NCBI GenBank assembly: GCA_905339295.1
Contig: CAJPFI010000031.1
Location: 46,838-110,837, forward strand
DNA from: Burkholderiales bacterium
Lineage (GTDB): Bacteria > Pseudomonadota > Gammaproteobacteria > Burkholderiales > Casimicrobiaceae
Length of the DNA: 64,000 nt
Direction of reading: 5' to 3'
Program-made: the position numbers and the translations under genes
Shown here: one piece after another, positions 53,607 through 64,000 of the stretch
How positions within the stretch are numbered: the first letter of the stretch is position 1
How the letters are laid out: each line of letters opens with the position of its first letter
Notes under the pieces: generated by a model
Databases searched by the model: none
Told to the model about the DNA's origin: nothing
What the model saw: the letters and a program-made list of their open reading frames with translations, nothing else

Positions 53607-54077
53607 TCACGCCGCCGGCGTGAACTCGATCGCGCCCTGCGGCAAGAGGTAGAGGACGAGCGCGCGGCCACCTGCGACGCTCGGCCGGTGCGCCGAGCCG
53701 GGGCCGTAGACGACCCAGCCGGCGCCGTGCCCGTCGAACCGGGCGTTCGCGTCCACCGGCATCACGAGATCGATCTCGCCGTTCGGATGGCGGTGGTGCG
53801 GGCCGACGACCTCGTCCATGTCGACGACGTCGATCGAGAATCCGTGCGTCGCCGGGCCGGGCTTGACGACGCGTCCGTAGCGGATGCCGCCGGCCTCGCG
53901 GTTGCACATCCAGCCCGCGCGAATCGCGTCACGGCACGCTTGCGCGATCGCACCGACCGCGGGCCCGTGCCCGGGCAGCGCGTCGTTGAGGTCGCGCGCG
54001 AGCGCCGCGTCGAGCGGCCGATCCGCCGCGCGCGCGGTGACGCGCGACACCAGTGCGGTGAAATCGTCGATGCTCAT
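53607..54077 (-). CDS. DUF4863 protein (PnbB-like cupin-type fold)
   Basis: 156 aa from ATG 54077. His-rich GPHHRHPNGEIDLVMPVD suggests a metal site like cupins, and GWVVYGPGSAHRPSVAGGRALVLYLLP follows. The family includes 4-hydroxylaminobenzoate lyase PnbB and is repeatedly seen in box benzoate clusters, where its role is unknown. First gene of the leftward operon, facing boxR across a 441-bp regulatory region. Confidence 0.75.
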   Translation of the reverse strand: MSIDDFTALVSRVTARAADRPLDAALARDLNDALPGHGPAVGAIAQACRDAIRAGWMCNREAGGIRYGRVVKPGPATHGFSIDVVDMDEVVGPHHRHPNGEIDLVMPVDANARFDGHGAGWVVYGPGSAHRPSVAGGRALVLYLLPQGAIEFTPAA

Positions 54078-54263
54078 CGAGTCCGGCCAAAGGAGTGAAG
54101 CGGCGAGGAAGCCGCGGCGCGCGCATGCTGGCGGATGTCGGACATCGTCGTTCCTCCGGACAGGCCTCGCTCGGGGCGGGCCGCCAAGGCGTTCCGCCCG
54201 CTGCGCGCCGGTCGCCTTCCTGCGCCCCACCTTGGCGGCATGCGACCTCGCGGACAGCGATAC

Positions 54264-54433
54264 TGCACTTTGGCGTCACGCGTGTCCACTGTCAAGCATT
54301 ATTTCGCATATTCGACACTTTCAGTCAACTACTTGATTTTACATGAGATCACGTTGATTATCCTTCGATATTCCCGCAGGACGGGAGGCCGCTCCGCACC
54401 ACATCATGCAATTGGTTGCTTGCAATCATTGCG
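54264..54433. promoter_or_regulatory. boxR operator: AT-richer divergent regulatory region with candidate BoxR operators
   Basis: The region 54078-54518 between DUF4863 and boxR has no gene, and ~54280-54430 is strikingly richer in A/T than its surroundings. Two direct repeats TGCAATTGGTTGC (54407) and TGCAATCATTGCG (54421) lie just upstream of boxR, and a further TGCA is at 54264. TGCA-based repeats are the known operator core of BzdR/BoxR regulators in Azoarcus. A loose -10 TATAGT follows at 54442. Probably controls both divergent operons with benzoyl-CoA as effector. Confidence 0.65.
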
Positions 54434-54518
54434 TCGCGCGGTATAGTGCCGCATCGGCCCTTTTCCGGTCGCGAGGGCGCGACCGCACCCCCCAGCGCCC
54501 CGGAGCCTTCCCGACGCG

Positions 54519-55397
54519 ATGAACGCCACGTTGCCCGCACCGGATCCGCACAGCGCCCCCGACGACAGCGGCGCCTTTCTCGTCGCGCTGGGACGGCGCG
54601 TGCGCGAAGGCCGCGAGCGACGCGGACTGTCCCGCAAGGCGCTCGCGCTCGACGCGCGCGTGTCGGAGCGCTACCTCGCGCAGCTCGAGGCGGGCGACGG
54701 CAACTCGTCGATCGTGCTCCTTCGCCGCGTGGCCGCCGCGCTCGCGATGACGTTGCCCGAGCTGCTCGGCGACGGTCCGCCCGAGCACCGGCTGATCCGG
54801 CGGTTCCTCGAGCAGCTCCCGCCGCACCGGCTCGAGGTGGCGCTGCTGCGGCTGATGCGCGAGTTCGGCCGGGACGACGCGTCGCGCCACACGCGCATCG
54901 CGCTCGTCGGCCTGCGCGGCGCGGGAAAGACCACGCTCGGCAGCGCGCTGGCGCGCGAGCTCCACTGGCCGTTCGTCGAGCTGGACCGCGAGATCGAGCG
55001 CGAGGCCGCGGTGAGCCTGGCGGAGCTGTTCATGCTCCACGGACAGGCAGGCTATCGCCGCATCGAGCGGCGCTGCCTCGAGCGCGTGCTCGATGCGCAC
55101 GAGCGGGTCGTCCTCGCCGTCGGCGGCGGCATCGTGTCGGAAAGCGACACCTATCACCTGCTGCTCGACCGCTGCTTCACCGTCTGGGTGAAGGCGGCGC
55201 CCGAGGAGCACATGGGCCGCGTGGTCGCGCAAGGCGACTTCCGCCCGATGGAAGGCAACACCGAGGCGATGGAGGACCTGAAGCGCATCCTCGCCGCCCG
55301 CGAGCCGCTCTACCGCAAGGCCGACGCGGTCGTCGACACGTCCGGCGCCGACCCCGCGCAGTCGCTGCGCCGACTCAAGGAAATGGCGCGCGCCTGA
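54519..55397 (+). CDS. boxR: BoxR/BzdR-type benzoyl-CoA-responsive repressor (XRE HTH + shikimate-kinase-like domain)
   Basis: 292 aa. XRE helix-turn-helix at ~25-80 (RVREGRERRGLSRKALALDARVSERYLAQLE, in part), a linker, then a shikimate-kinase-like domain with Walker A VGLRGAGKTT (~130) and FVELDREIEREA. This fusion is specific to BoxR/BzdR, which bind benzoyl-CoA as inducer. Leads the boxR-boxC-boxB-boxA operon. Confidence 0.93.
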   Translation: MNATLPAPDPHSAPDDSGAFLVALGRRVREGRERRGLSRKALALDARVSERYLAQLEAGDGNSSIVLLRRVAAALAMTLPELLGDGPPEHRLIRRFLEQLPPHRLEVALLRLMREFGRDDASRHTRIALVGLRGAGKTTLGSALARELHWPFVELDREIEREAAVSLAELFMLHGQAGYRRIERRCLERVLDAHERVVLAVGGGIVSESDTYHLLLDRCFTVWVKAAPEEHMGRVVAQGDFRPMEGNTEAMEDLKRILAAREPLYRKADAVVDTSGADPAQSLRRLKEMARA

Positions 55398-55430
55398 CGC
55401 CGCGTCGCCCACGCACACCGGAGGCAACCG

Positions 55431-57116
<1,686 letters not shown>

Positions 57117-57141
57117 CGCCGCGCAATCGACGGATACGACG

Positions 57142-58566
<1,425 letters not shown>

Positions 58567-58595
58567 CGCGGCAACCCCGCCGCCAGGACGTCGCC

Positions 58596-59816
58596 ATGTC
58601 CGAGACCGCCGTCGAGGTCGTCCGCCAGCATCTGATCGACCCGGAGATCTGCATCCGGTGCAACACGTGCGAGGAGACGTGTCCGATCGGCGCGATCACG
58701 CACGACGCGCGCAACTACGTCGTCAACCCGGGCAAGTGCGACAACTGCAACGCCTGCCTCGCGCCGTGCCCGACCGGCGCGATCGACAGCTGGCGCCAGG
58801 TCGCGAAGGCGTCGGTGTACACGGTCGAGGAACAGCTGACCTGGGACGTGCTGCCGCCGCAGCGCGACCTCGTCGACGAGCCGGGCGAGCTTCCGCCCGA
58901 GGTCGTGCGCATCGTCGCCCTGGCCTCCGCGGGCCAGGGGGGCGCGTCGCCGCCGCCGTGGTCGGCCGCGCACCCCTACGTCAACCTGTACACGGTCGCG
59001 AAGCCCGCGGTCGCCACGGTGAGCGGCAACTTCCGCCTTACGGGGGACGGCGCGTCCAGCGACATCCGCCACATCGTGCTCGACTTCGGGCAGTCGGCGT
59101 TCCCGCTGCTCGAGGGGCAGACGATCGGGATCCTGCCGCCGGGGACCGACGCGCACGGGCGGCCTCACCATCCGCGCCTCTACTCGATCGCGAGCCCGCG
59201 CGACGGCGAGCGGCCGCGCTACAACAACGCCGCGCTCACCGTGAAGCGCGTGACCGAGGACCACGACGGCAGGCCGGTCGCGGGCGTCGCGTCGAACTAC
59301 CTGTGCGACCTTGCCAAGGGCGACAGCGTCAAGGTGATCGGGCCCTACGGCACCAGCTTCCTGATGCCGAATCACCCGGGGTCCAACCTGCTGATGGTGT
59401 GCACCGGCACGGGCTCCGCGCCGATGCGTGCGATGACCGAGCGCCGGCGCCGGCGGGTCGCGCTCGGAGAGGGCGGCTCGCTCATGCTGTTCTTCGGGGC
59501 GCGCGCGGAGGAGGAACTCCCCTACTTCGGCCCGCTGATGAAGCTGCCGAAGGACTTCATCGACATCAACTTCGCGTTCTCGCGCGTCCCCGGCGCGCCC
59601 AAGCGCTACGTCCAGGATCGCATCCGCGAGCGCGGCGCCGACGTGGCGAAGCTCCTCGCCGACCCGGACACCTACGTCTACATCTGCGGGCTCAAGGGGA
59701 TGGAGGAGGGGGTCGCGCAGGCGCTCGCGGACGTGTGCCGCGAGCAGGGGCTCGACTGGGACGCGATCATGCCCGTGCTGCGCGAGCAGGGGCGGTATCA
59801 CCTGGAGACTTACTGA
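58596..59816 (+). CDS. boxA: Benzoyl-CoA 2,3-epoxidase, ferredoxin-NADPH reductase subunit
   Basis: 406 aa from ATG 58596. N-terminal 2[4Fe-4S] ferredoxin (Cys19, 22, 25, 29 and 48, 51, 54, 58), a linker, then a ferredoxin-NADP reductase module: RLYSIASPR for [15 protein letters not shown] and [12 protein letters not shown] for NADPH. Passes electrons from NADPH to BoxB. Last gene of the box operon; hemN converges 25 bp away. Confidence 0.95.
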   Translation: MSETAVEVVRQHLIDPEICIRCNTCEETCPIGAITHDARNYVVNPGKCDNCNACLAPCPTGAIDSWRQVAKASVYTVEEQLTWDVLPPQRDLVDEPGELPPEVVRIVALASAGQGGASPPPWSAAHPYVNLYTVAKPAVATVSGNFRLTGDGASSDIRHIVLDFGQSAFPLLEGQTIGILPPGTDAHGRPHHPRLYSIASPRDGERPRYNNAALTVKRVTEDHDGRPVAGVASNYLCDLAKGDSVKVIGPYGTSFLMPNHPGSNLLMVCTGTGSAPMRAMTERRRRRVALGEGGSLMLFFGARAEEELPYFGPLMKLPKDFIDINFAFSRVPGAPKRYVQDRIRERGADVAKLLADPDTYVYICGLKGMEEGVAQALADVCREQGLDWDAIMPVLREQGRYHLETY

Positions 59817-59841
59817 CGGTGTCCCGGACCCTCTCCCGGCG

Positions 59842-61272
59842 TCAGATCACGCGCGAATACCTCGCCGCCGCCCGCGCCTCGCGCAGGTGCCGGTCGAACA
59901 CCATGGCGACGGTGCGCACGAGCAGGCGCCCGCGCTCGGTGACGCGGATCAGCGAGGGCGTCACCTCGACCAGCCCGTCGGCGGCGAGCGGCGCCAGGGC
60001 GACCAGCTCGGCGGCGAACGCGCGCGGGAAGACGACGCCGTGCCGCGCCTCGAAATCGGGGATCGACAGGTCGAAGTCGCACATGAGCCGTCCGATCGCG
60101 TCGCGGCGGACCAGGTCGTCGTCGGTCAGCGCATAGCCGCGCAGCGCGGGCAGCGCGCGCGCGTCGAGCCGGTCGTAGTACTCGTCGAGCGTGCGCACGT
60201 TCTGCACGTAGGTGCGCCCCACCTTGCCGATCGCCGAGATCCCGAACGCGAGGAGGTCGCAGTCGGGCTTGGTCGAGTAGCCCTGGAAATTGCGGTGCAG
60301 CTTGCGGTCGCGCTGCGCGCGCGCGAGCTCGTCGCCGGGCTTCGCGAAATGGTCCATGCCGATGTAGACGTATCCGGCCGCGCCGAGCTTTCCGATCGCG
60401 AGCGCGAGGATCGCGAGCTTCTCCTCCGGCGGCGGCAGCTCCTCGACGAGGATTCGTCGCTGCGGCTTGAACAGGTGCGGCACGTGCGCGTAGCTGTAGA
60501 GCGCGATCCGGTCGGGCGAGATGTCGACGACACGGTCGAGCGTCGCCGAGAAACCCGCGAGCGTCTGCCTCGGAAGCCCGTAGATCAGGTCGGTGTTGAC
60601 CGACACGAAGCCGTTCGCGCGCGCCGCCTCGATCACCGCGCGCGTCTCCGCCTCGCTCTGGACGCGGTTGACGGCCTTCTGGACGACCGGGTCGAAGTCC
60701 TGCACGCCGACCGAGATGCGGTTGAAGCCGAGCGAGCCGAGGAACTCGATCGTGCCGGTGTCGACCTTGCGCGGGTCGACCTCGATCGACACCTCGGCGT
60801 CGGGCGCGAACGGGAACGCGCCGCGCAGGTGGCCGACGAGCGCCGACATCTCGTCGCGCGCGAGGAATGTCGGCGTCCCGCCCCCCAGGTGCAGCTGCGC
60901 GACCGGCGCGCGCGTCGACTCCGGCTCGAGGATCGACGACACGATGTCGATCTCCCGCGCGACGTAGCGGATGTACTTGGCGCTCCGGCCGTGGTCCCTG
61001 GTGATGACCTTGTTGCACGCGCAGTAATAGCACAGCGTGTTGCAGAACGGCACGTGCACGTACAGCGACAGCGCGTCGTGCGGCCGGGTCTCGCGTCGCG
61101 CGAGCAACGCCTGCACGTAGTCGGCCGGGCCGAACGCCTCGTGGAAGCGGTCGGCGGTCGGGTAGGACGTGTAGCGCGGCCCCGACTGGTCGTACTTGCG
61201 GACGAGGTCGGGATCGAACGCGAGGGGCGCGGCCGTCGCTTCGGCGGGCGCGGCGGAGATCGGTGGCGTCAT
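59842..61272 (-). CDS. hemN: Oxygen-independent coproporphyrinogen III oxidase
   Basis: 476 aa from ATG 61272. Radical-SAM motif CNTLCYYCACNK (CxxxCxxC, then HemN-type C), YTSYPTADRF substrate loop, GGGTPTFL and a HemN C-terminal domain (DCDLLAFGISAIGKVGRTYVQN). Makes protoporphyrinogen precursors without oxygen. The FNR-type box at 61310 fits the known FNR/Anr control of hemN. Confidence 0.94.
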   Translation of the reverse strand: MTPPISAAPAEATAAPLAFDPDLVRKYDQSGPRYTSYPTADRFHEAFGPADYVQALLARRETRPHDALSLYVHVPFCNTLCYYCACNKVITRDHGRSAKYIRYVAREIDIVSSILEPESTRAPVAQLHLGGGTPTFLARDEMSALVGHLRGAFPFAPDAEVSIEVDPRKVDTGTIEFLGSLGFNRISVGVQDFDPVVQKAVNRVQSEAETRAVIEAARANGFVSVNTDLIYGLPRQTLAGFSATLDRVVDISPDRIALYSYAHVPHLFKPQRRILVEELPPPEEKLAILALAIGKLGAAGYVYIGMDHFAKPGDELARAQRDRKLHRNFQGYSTKPDCDLLAFGISAIGKVGRTYVQNVRTLDEYYDRLDARALPALRGYALTDDDLVRRDAIGRLMCDFDLSIPDFEARHGVVFPRAFAAELVALAPLAADGLVEVTPSLIRVTERGRLLVRTVAMVFDRHLREARAAARYSRVI

Positions 61273-61309
61273 GGCGTCATAGTGTCGTGCATCCGCACCG
61301 CTTCCCGCC

Positions 61310-61323
61310 TTGACCGCGGTCAA
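61310..61323. promoter_or_regulatory. FNR-type box for hemN, overlapping the rsmI stop codon
   Basis: TTGACCGCGGTCAA, a perfect dyad, contains the complement of the rsmI stop (61320-61322). GACACT (61286-61281, minus strand) starts 23 nt downstream, which would place transcription start within a few bases of the hemN ATG. Confidence 0.68.
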
Positions 61324-62255
61324 CCGTCCTCGCTGCCGGCGCGCCCGAGCGCCCGCGCGTAGAGCGCGTCCCGGGGCGCGCCGGTGCGCTCGGCGACGAT
61401 GCGGGCGGCGCGCGCGGGCGGCAGCTCGCGTGCCAGCGCGTCCAGCCACGCGGCGGCTTCCGCCGAGATCCCCTCGCCGCGCGCGGTCCGGGGCGGCGCG
61501 TCGACGACCAGCACGAACTCCCCGCGCTCGCGGTTGGCATCGCCGGCGAACCACGCCTGCGCGTCGCCCAGCCGCACGCGCGCGATCGTCTCGAACGCCT
61601 TGGTGAGCTCGCGCGCGACGACCAGGTCGCGGTCCGCGCCGAGCGCCGCCGCGAGCTCCGCGCTGGTCTCGCGCACGCGATGCGGCGCCTCGTAGAATAC
61701 CAGCGCCATCGGCAGGCCCGCGAGCGTCGCGAGCAGCGTGCGCCGGGCCTTTGCCTGCGTGGGCAGGAATCCGACGAAAGCGAAGCGCGCGGCGTCGAGT
61801 CCGGCGACCGACACGGCCGCCGCCACGGCGGACGGCCCGGGCACGGGCACGACCGGGTGCCCGGCGTCGCGCGCCGCGCGAACGACGCGCGCGCCGGGAT
61901 CGGACAGGCCCGGCGTGCCGGCGTCGGTGACGAGCGCCACGCTCTGCCCGCGCCCGAGCGCATCGGCGATCTCGGCGGCGCGCGCGGCTTCGTTGTGCGC
62001 GTGGACCGCGAACGGCCGCGTCGCGACGCCAAGGCGCGCGAGCAGGGTCGCGGTGACGCGCGTGTCCTCCGCCCCGATGCGATCGACGCTGGACAGCACG
62101 TCGACGGCGCGGAGCGTCACGTCGCGCAGGTTACCGAGCGGCGTGGCGACCACATATAATGTTCCGGGCCGGGCGCGCTGCGCCCGGCCCTCCCCGACGG
62201 ACGACGTTCCCACCCCGCCCCCACGATCGTCCGACGTATCCACGATGCTTTCCAA
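61320..62255 (-). CDS. rsmI: 16S rRNA (cytidine(1402)-2'-O)-methyltransferase
   Basis: 311 aa. GTLYVVATPLGNLRDVTLRAVDVL, IGAEDTRVTATLLARLG, LVTDAGTPGLSDPGARVV and VPVPGPSAVAAA form the RsmI/tetrapyrrole-methylase signature. The first ~30 residues lie upstream of the usual start and overlap the lpoA-like 5' end, so the true start may be internal; no better codon is evident. Divergent from lpoA and yraN, the common proteobacterial order. Confidence 0.92.
   Translation of the reverse strand: MESIVDTSDDRGGGVGTSSVGEGRAQRARPGTLYVVATPLGNLRDVTLRAVDVLSSVDRIGAEDTRVTATLLARLGVATRPFAVHAHNEAARAAEIADALGRGQSVALVTDAGTPGLSDPGARVVRAARDAGHPVVPVPGPSAVAAAVSVAGLDAARFAFVGFLPTQAKARRTLLATLAGLPMALVFYEAPHRVRETSAELAAALGADRDLVVARELTKAFETIARVRLGDAQAWFAGDANRERGEFVLVVDAPPRTARGEGISAEAAAWLDALARELPPARAARIVAERTGAPRDALYARALGRAGSEDG
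62131..62160 (+). promoter_or_regulatory. Sigma-70-like promoter for the lpoA-like gene
   Basis: TTACCG (62131-62136) and a perfect TATAAT (62155-62160) with an 18-bp spacer, inside the 5' part of rsmI on the opposite strand. Confidence 0.5.
62166..62190. repeat. 11-bp-stem hairpin at the lpoA transcript start
   Basis: GGGCCGGGCGC-GCT-GCGCCCGGCCC, a perfect inverted repeat starting about 5 nt after the TATAAT box, thus at the extreme 5' end of the predicted transcript. May protect the mRNA end. Confidence 0.5.
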
Positions 62256-63492
62256 TCCCGTTCCGTTTCGTCACCCGGAGCGATCGCGCGTTCGCTCCGC
62301 CGGGCTCCCGGCACGCGGGCGCTCGCGATGCCGCGCGGCGCTGGCCGCGCTGGCGACCGGCGCGACACTCATGCTCCATGGCGCATTCTGCGCAGCGCAG
62401 GCGCCGGCGACAAGCGCGCCGGAGCCGCCCGCCCTCGATGCGCCGCCGAGGGTCTTCCAGGCCCCGCCGCTCGCGCCCCCGATCCGCGAGGCGCCCGCCG
62501 CGCAGGCACTCCCCGCGACGCCACCCGGCCCCCCCGGTCCGCCGATCGCGCTCGTGCTGCCGCTGTCGTCGCCGGACTATGCGCGCGCGGCCGAGGCGGT
62601 CCGTGACGGCTTTCTGGCCGCGGCCGCGGCGGCCGGCGCGAAGGAGCGCGTGCGCGTGATCGCGCACGCGCAGGACGGCGTCCTCGAGGCGTTCGACGAC
62701 GCGGCCGCGGGCGGCGCCCGCGTGGTCGTCGGGCCCCTGGTCCGCGACGACCTGAAGGCGCTGGCGACCGCCGATCGCGACGTTCCGGTCACGATCGCGC
62801 TCAACCAGCTCGACGACGCCGCGCCCCTCCCGCCGCGCGTCTACACGTTCGCGCTCGCCATCGAGTCCGACGCGCGCACGATCGCGCGCCGCATGCGCGA
62901 CGACGGCGCGACCAGCGTCGCGGTGATCGGCGGCGACACGCCGCTGATGCGGCGCTTCGCTCATGCGTTCGTCGGCGAGTGGATCCTCGCCGGCGGCAAC
63001 CTGCCGCAGAGCTTCCCGTTCGTGCCGACGCAGGACGGGCTGCGCGCGCTGCGGCGCGACCTCGCGAGGGCGACGGTCGACACGATCGTGATCGCGGTCG
63101 ACGGGCCGGACGCCGCGCTCGTGAAGACGTTCGCGCCGCGCGTCACCGCGTGGGCGAGCGGCCAGGTGAACCAGCGCCAGGACGCCGCGGCGATACGCGA
63201 CCTCGAGGACGTGCGCTTCGTCGACGTGAGCTGGATCGTCGCCCCCGGGGCCGCCGAGTTCGCGCGGCTGCCGCGGCCGGAGTTCGCGAGCTACGCGCTC
63301 GACCGGCTCTACGCGCTCGGCGTCGACGCGTACCGCGTCGCCGAGGCATTCGTCGAGGCGCCGCCGGACCGGCTCGCGTTCGACGGCGCGACCGGCCACG
63401 TCGAGCTCTCCGACGCGCGCCAGATCGCGCGGGAAGGACGCCTCGCGACGTTTCGCGCGGGCGCCGTCGTTCCCCTCGACGGCGGGCGCTGA
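62245..63492 (+). CDS. lpoA: LppC/LpoA-like penicillin-binding-protein activator, short form
   Basis: 415 aa from ATG 62245. Signal segment ~30-50 (ALAALATGATLMLHGAFCAAQA) without a clean lipobox, a Pro/Ala-rich linker, then the LppC periplasmic-binding-like domain (PIALVLPLSSPDYARAAEAVRDGF, ARVVVGPLVRDDLKAL, SVAVIGGDTPLMRRF). E. coli LpoA has an extra N-terminal TPR domain that is absent here. Likely supports PBP1A; 3 bp before yraN. Confidence 0.82.
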   Translation: MLSNPVPFRHPERSRVRSAGLPARGRSRCRAALAALATGATLMLHGAFCAAQAPATSAPEPPALDAPPRVFQAPPLAPPIREAPAAQALPATPPGPPGPPIALVLPLSSPDYARAAEAVRDGFLAAAAAAGAKERVRVIAHAQDGVLEAFDDAAAGGARVVVGPLVRDDLKALATADRDVPVTIALNQLDDAAPLPPRVYTFALAIESDARTIARRMRDDGATSVAVIGGDTPLMRRFAHAFVGEWILAGGNLPQSFPFVPTQDGLRALRRDLARATVDTIVIAVDGPDAALVKTFAPRVTAWASGQVNQRQDAAAIRDLEDVRFVDVSWIVAPGAAEFARLPRPEFASYALDRLYALGVDAYRVAEAFVEAPPDRLAFDGATGHVELSDARQIAREGRLATFRAGAVVPLDGGR

Positions 63493-63495
63493 GGC

Positions 63496-63864
63496 GTGCG
63501 CGCCGGCGGCCGGCGCCAGGACGACGGAAAGGCGGCGGAGGACCTCGCCGCCGACCACCTGCGCAGGCACGGCCTCGCGATCGTCGAGCGCAACGTGCGC
63601 TCGCGCCACGGCGAGATCGACCTCGTCGCGCGCGATGGCACGACCGTTGTCTTCGTCGAGGTCCGGTTGCGCCGGCCGGGTCGCCATGGCGACGCGGCGG
63701 ACAGCATCACCGCCGCGAAGCGCAGCCGCCTGATCGCGGCGGCGGGAGAATATCTCGCGCGCCTGCCACGCACGCCGGCGTGCCGCTTCGACGTCGTGCT
63801 GCTCGACGGCCTCGACGCGGCGCGGGTCGAGTGGCTGCGCGACGCGATCGATGCGAGCGGGTAG
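63496..63864 (+). CDS. yraN: YraN family endonuclease-like protein (UPF0102)
   Basis: 122 aa with GTG start at 63496. GKAAEDLAADHLRRHGLAIVERNVRSRHGEIDLVARDGTTVVFVEVRLR (in parts) shows the Holliday-junction-resolvase-like E-xn-D-xn-ExK fold of YraN, here EVR in place of EVK. Standard downstream neighbour of the LpoA gene. Function poorly known. Confidence 0.9.
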   Translation: MRAGGRRQDDGKAAEDLAADHLRRHGLAIVERNVRSRHGEIDLVARDGTTVVFVEVRLRRPGRHGDAADSITAAKRSRLIAAAGEYLARLPRTPACRFDVVLLDGLDAARVEWLRDAIDASG

Positions 63865-63888
63865 CGGCGTCGCTGCGTCGGCGAGGGG

Positions 63889-63908
63889 CCCCGGCGCTTG
63901 CGCCGGGG
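63889..63908 (+). terminator. Hairpin after yraN
   Basis: CCCCGGCGC-TT-GCGCCGGGG, a perfect 9-bp stem 25 nt after the stop. No T-run. The remaining bases to the window end (63909-64000) show no supportable gene. Confidence 0.45.
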
Positions 63909-64000
63909 ATCGACGACGCGTGCTTGCGATCGCCGCCGGCGGCCGACACTCGACGTGTCGCGTCGCGCCGACCCCGCAAGGAGGCCGCGGCGTCGCTGCG

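Overview
The window is a GC-rich, gene-dense and nearly gap-free stretch of a bacterial chromosome. It looks like a facultatively anaerobic, probably denitrifying betaproteobacterium. The evidence is a Thauera-type bcrCBAD benzoyl-CoA reductase with kor, had, oah, dch and ferredoxin, an aerobic boxR-boxCBA cluster, pad genes for phenylacetate, a 4-hydroxybenzoyl-CoA reductase, FNR-type sites, and the housekeeping neighbours rsmI, lpoA-like and yraN. I saw no transposases, tRNAs, rRNAs, CRISPR arrays or clear pseudogenes. Species cannot be fixed from sequence reading alone.

Layout. 1-3.4 kb (minus): a ferritin-like protein with a histone-H1-like tail, cut by the left edge, then korB-korA. 3.6-11.7 kb (plus): had-oah-dch-bcrC-bcrB-bcrA-bcrD-fdx, the whole ATP-dependent benzoyl-CoA dearomatisation and ring-opening route. 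11.8-17.1 kb (minus): membrane proteins, a tandem GNAT protein, hemerythrin, an NnrS/heme-oxidase-like membrane protein and DUF2249. 17.1-27.3 kb (minus): hcrC-hcrA-hcrB (4-hydroxybenzoyl-CoA reductase), phenylacetate-CoA ligase, and FlK-like thioesterase-padB-padC-padD (phenylacetyl-CoA to phenylglyoxylate). 27.6-28.7 kb (plus): a GNAT acetyltransferase followed by a cysteine-free Rrf2 regulator. 28.7-32.8 kb (minus): iorA-iorB (2-oxoacid:ferredoxin oxidoreductase) and a DUF59 protein. 33.0-35.0 kb (plus): SDR and glutaryl-CoA dehydrogenase. 35.0-35.4 kb: a 68-bp tandem repeat array. 35.4-39.7 kb (minus): phenylglyoxylate dehydrogenase padE-padH/F(fused)-padG-padI, divergent from a LysR regulator. 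41-45.9 kb (plus): miscellaneous accessory genes. 45.9-54.1 kb (minus): DUF4863, benzoate-CoA ligase, a branched-chain-type ABC transporter, a hydrolase and a thioesterase. 54.5-59.8 kb (plus): boxR-boxC-boxB-boxA. 59.8-63.9 kb: hemN, rsmI, lpoA-like, yraN.

How it works together. Phenylalanine or phenylacetate carbon could flow phenylpyruvate -> phenylacetyl-CoA (Ior or the ligase) -> phenylglyoxylate (PadBCD) -> benzoyl-CoA (PadEFGHI). 4-Hydroxybenzoyl-CoA enters through Hcr and benzoate through the transporter and ligase. Benzoyl-CoA then goes either to Bcr-Dch-Had-Oah without oxygen or to BoxAB-BoxC with oxygen. Kor and the ferredoxin regenerate low-potential electrons for Bcr, and glutaryl-CoA dehydrogenase serves the lower pathway.

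Regulation. Six FNR-type boxes (TTGAY-N4-RTCAA) sit in promoter regions of the anaerobic genes. Four are followed after exactly 22 nt by a plausible -10 hexamer (CACAGT twice, CAGAAT, TAAACA) and two after 23 nt. A second GGTA/TACC-rich element recurs next to four of these sites. The GNAT/Rrf2 pair beside one such element resembles the BadL/BadM small-molecule-acetylation switch of Rhodopseudomonas palustris and is the most interesting candidate for an undescribed regulatory system here.
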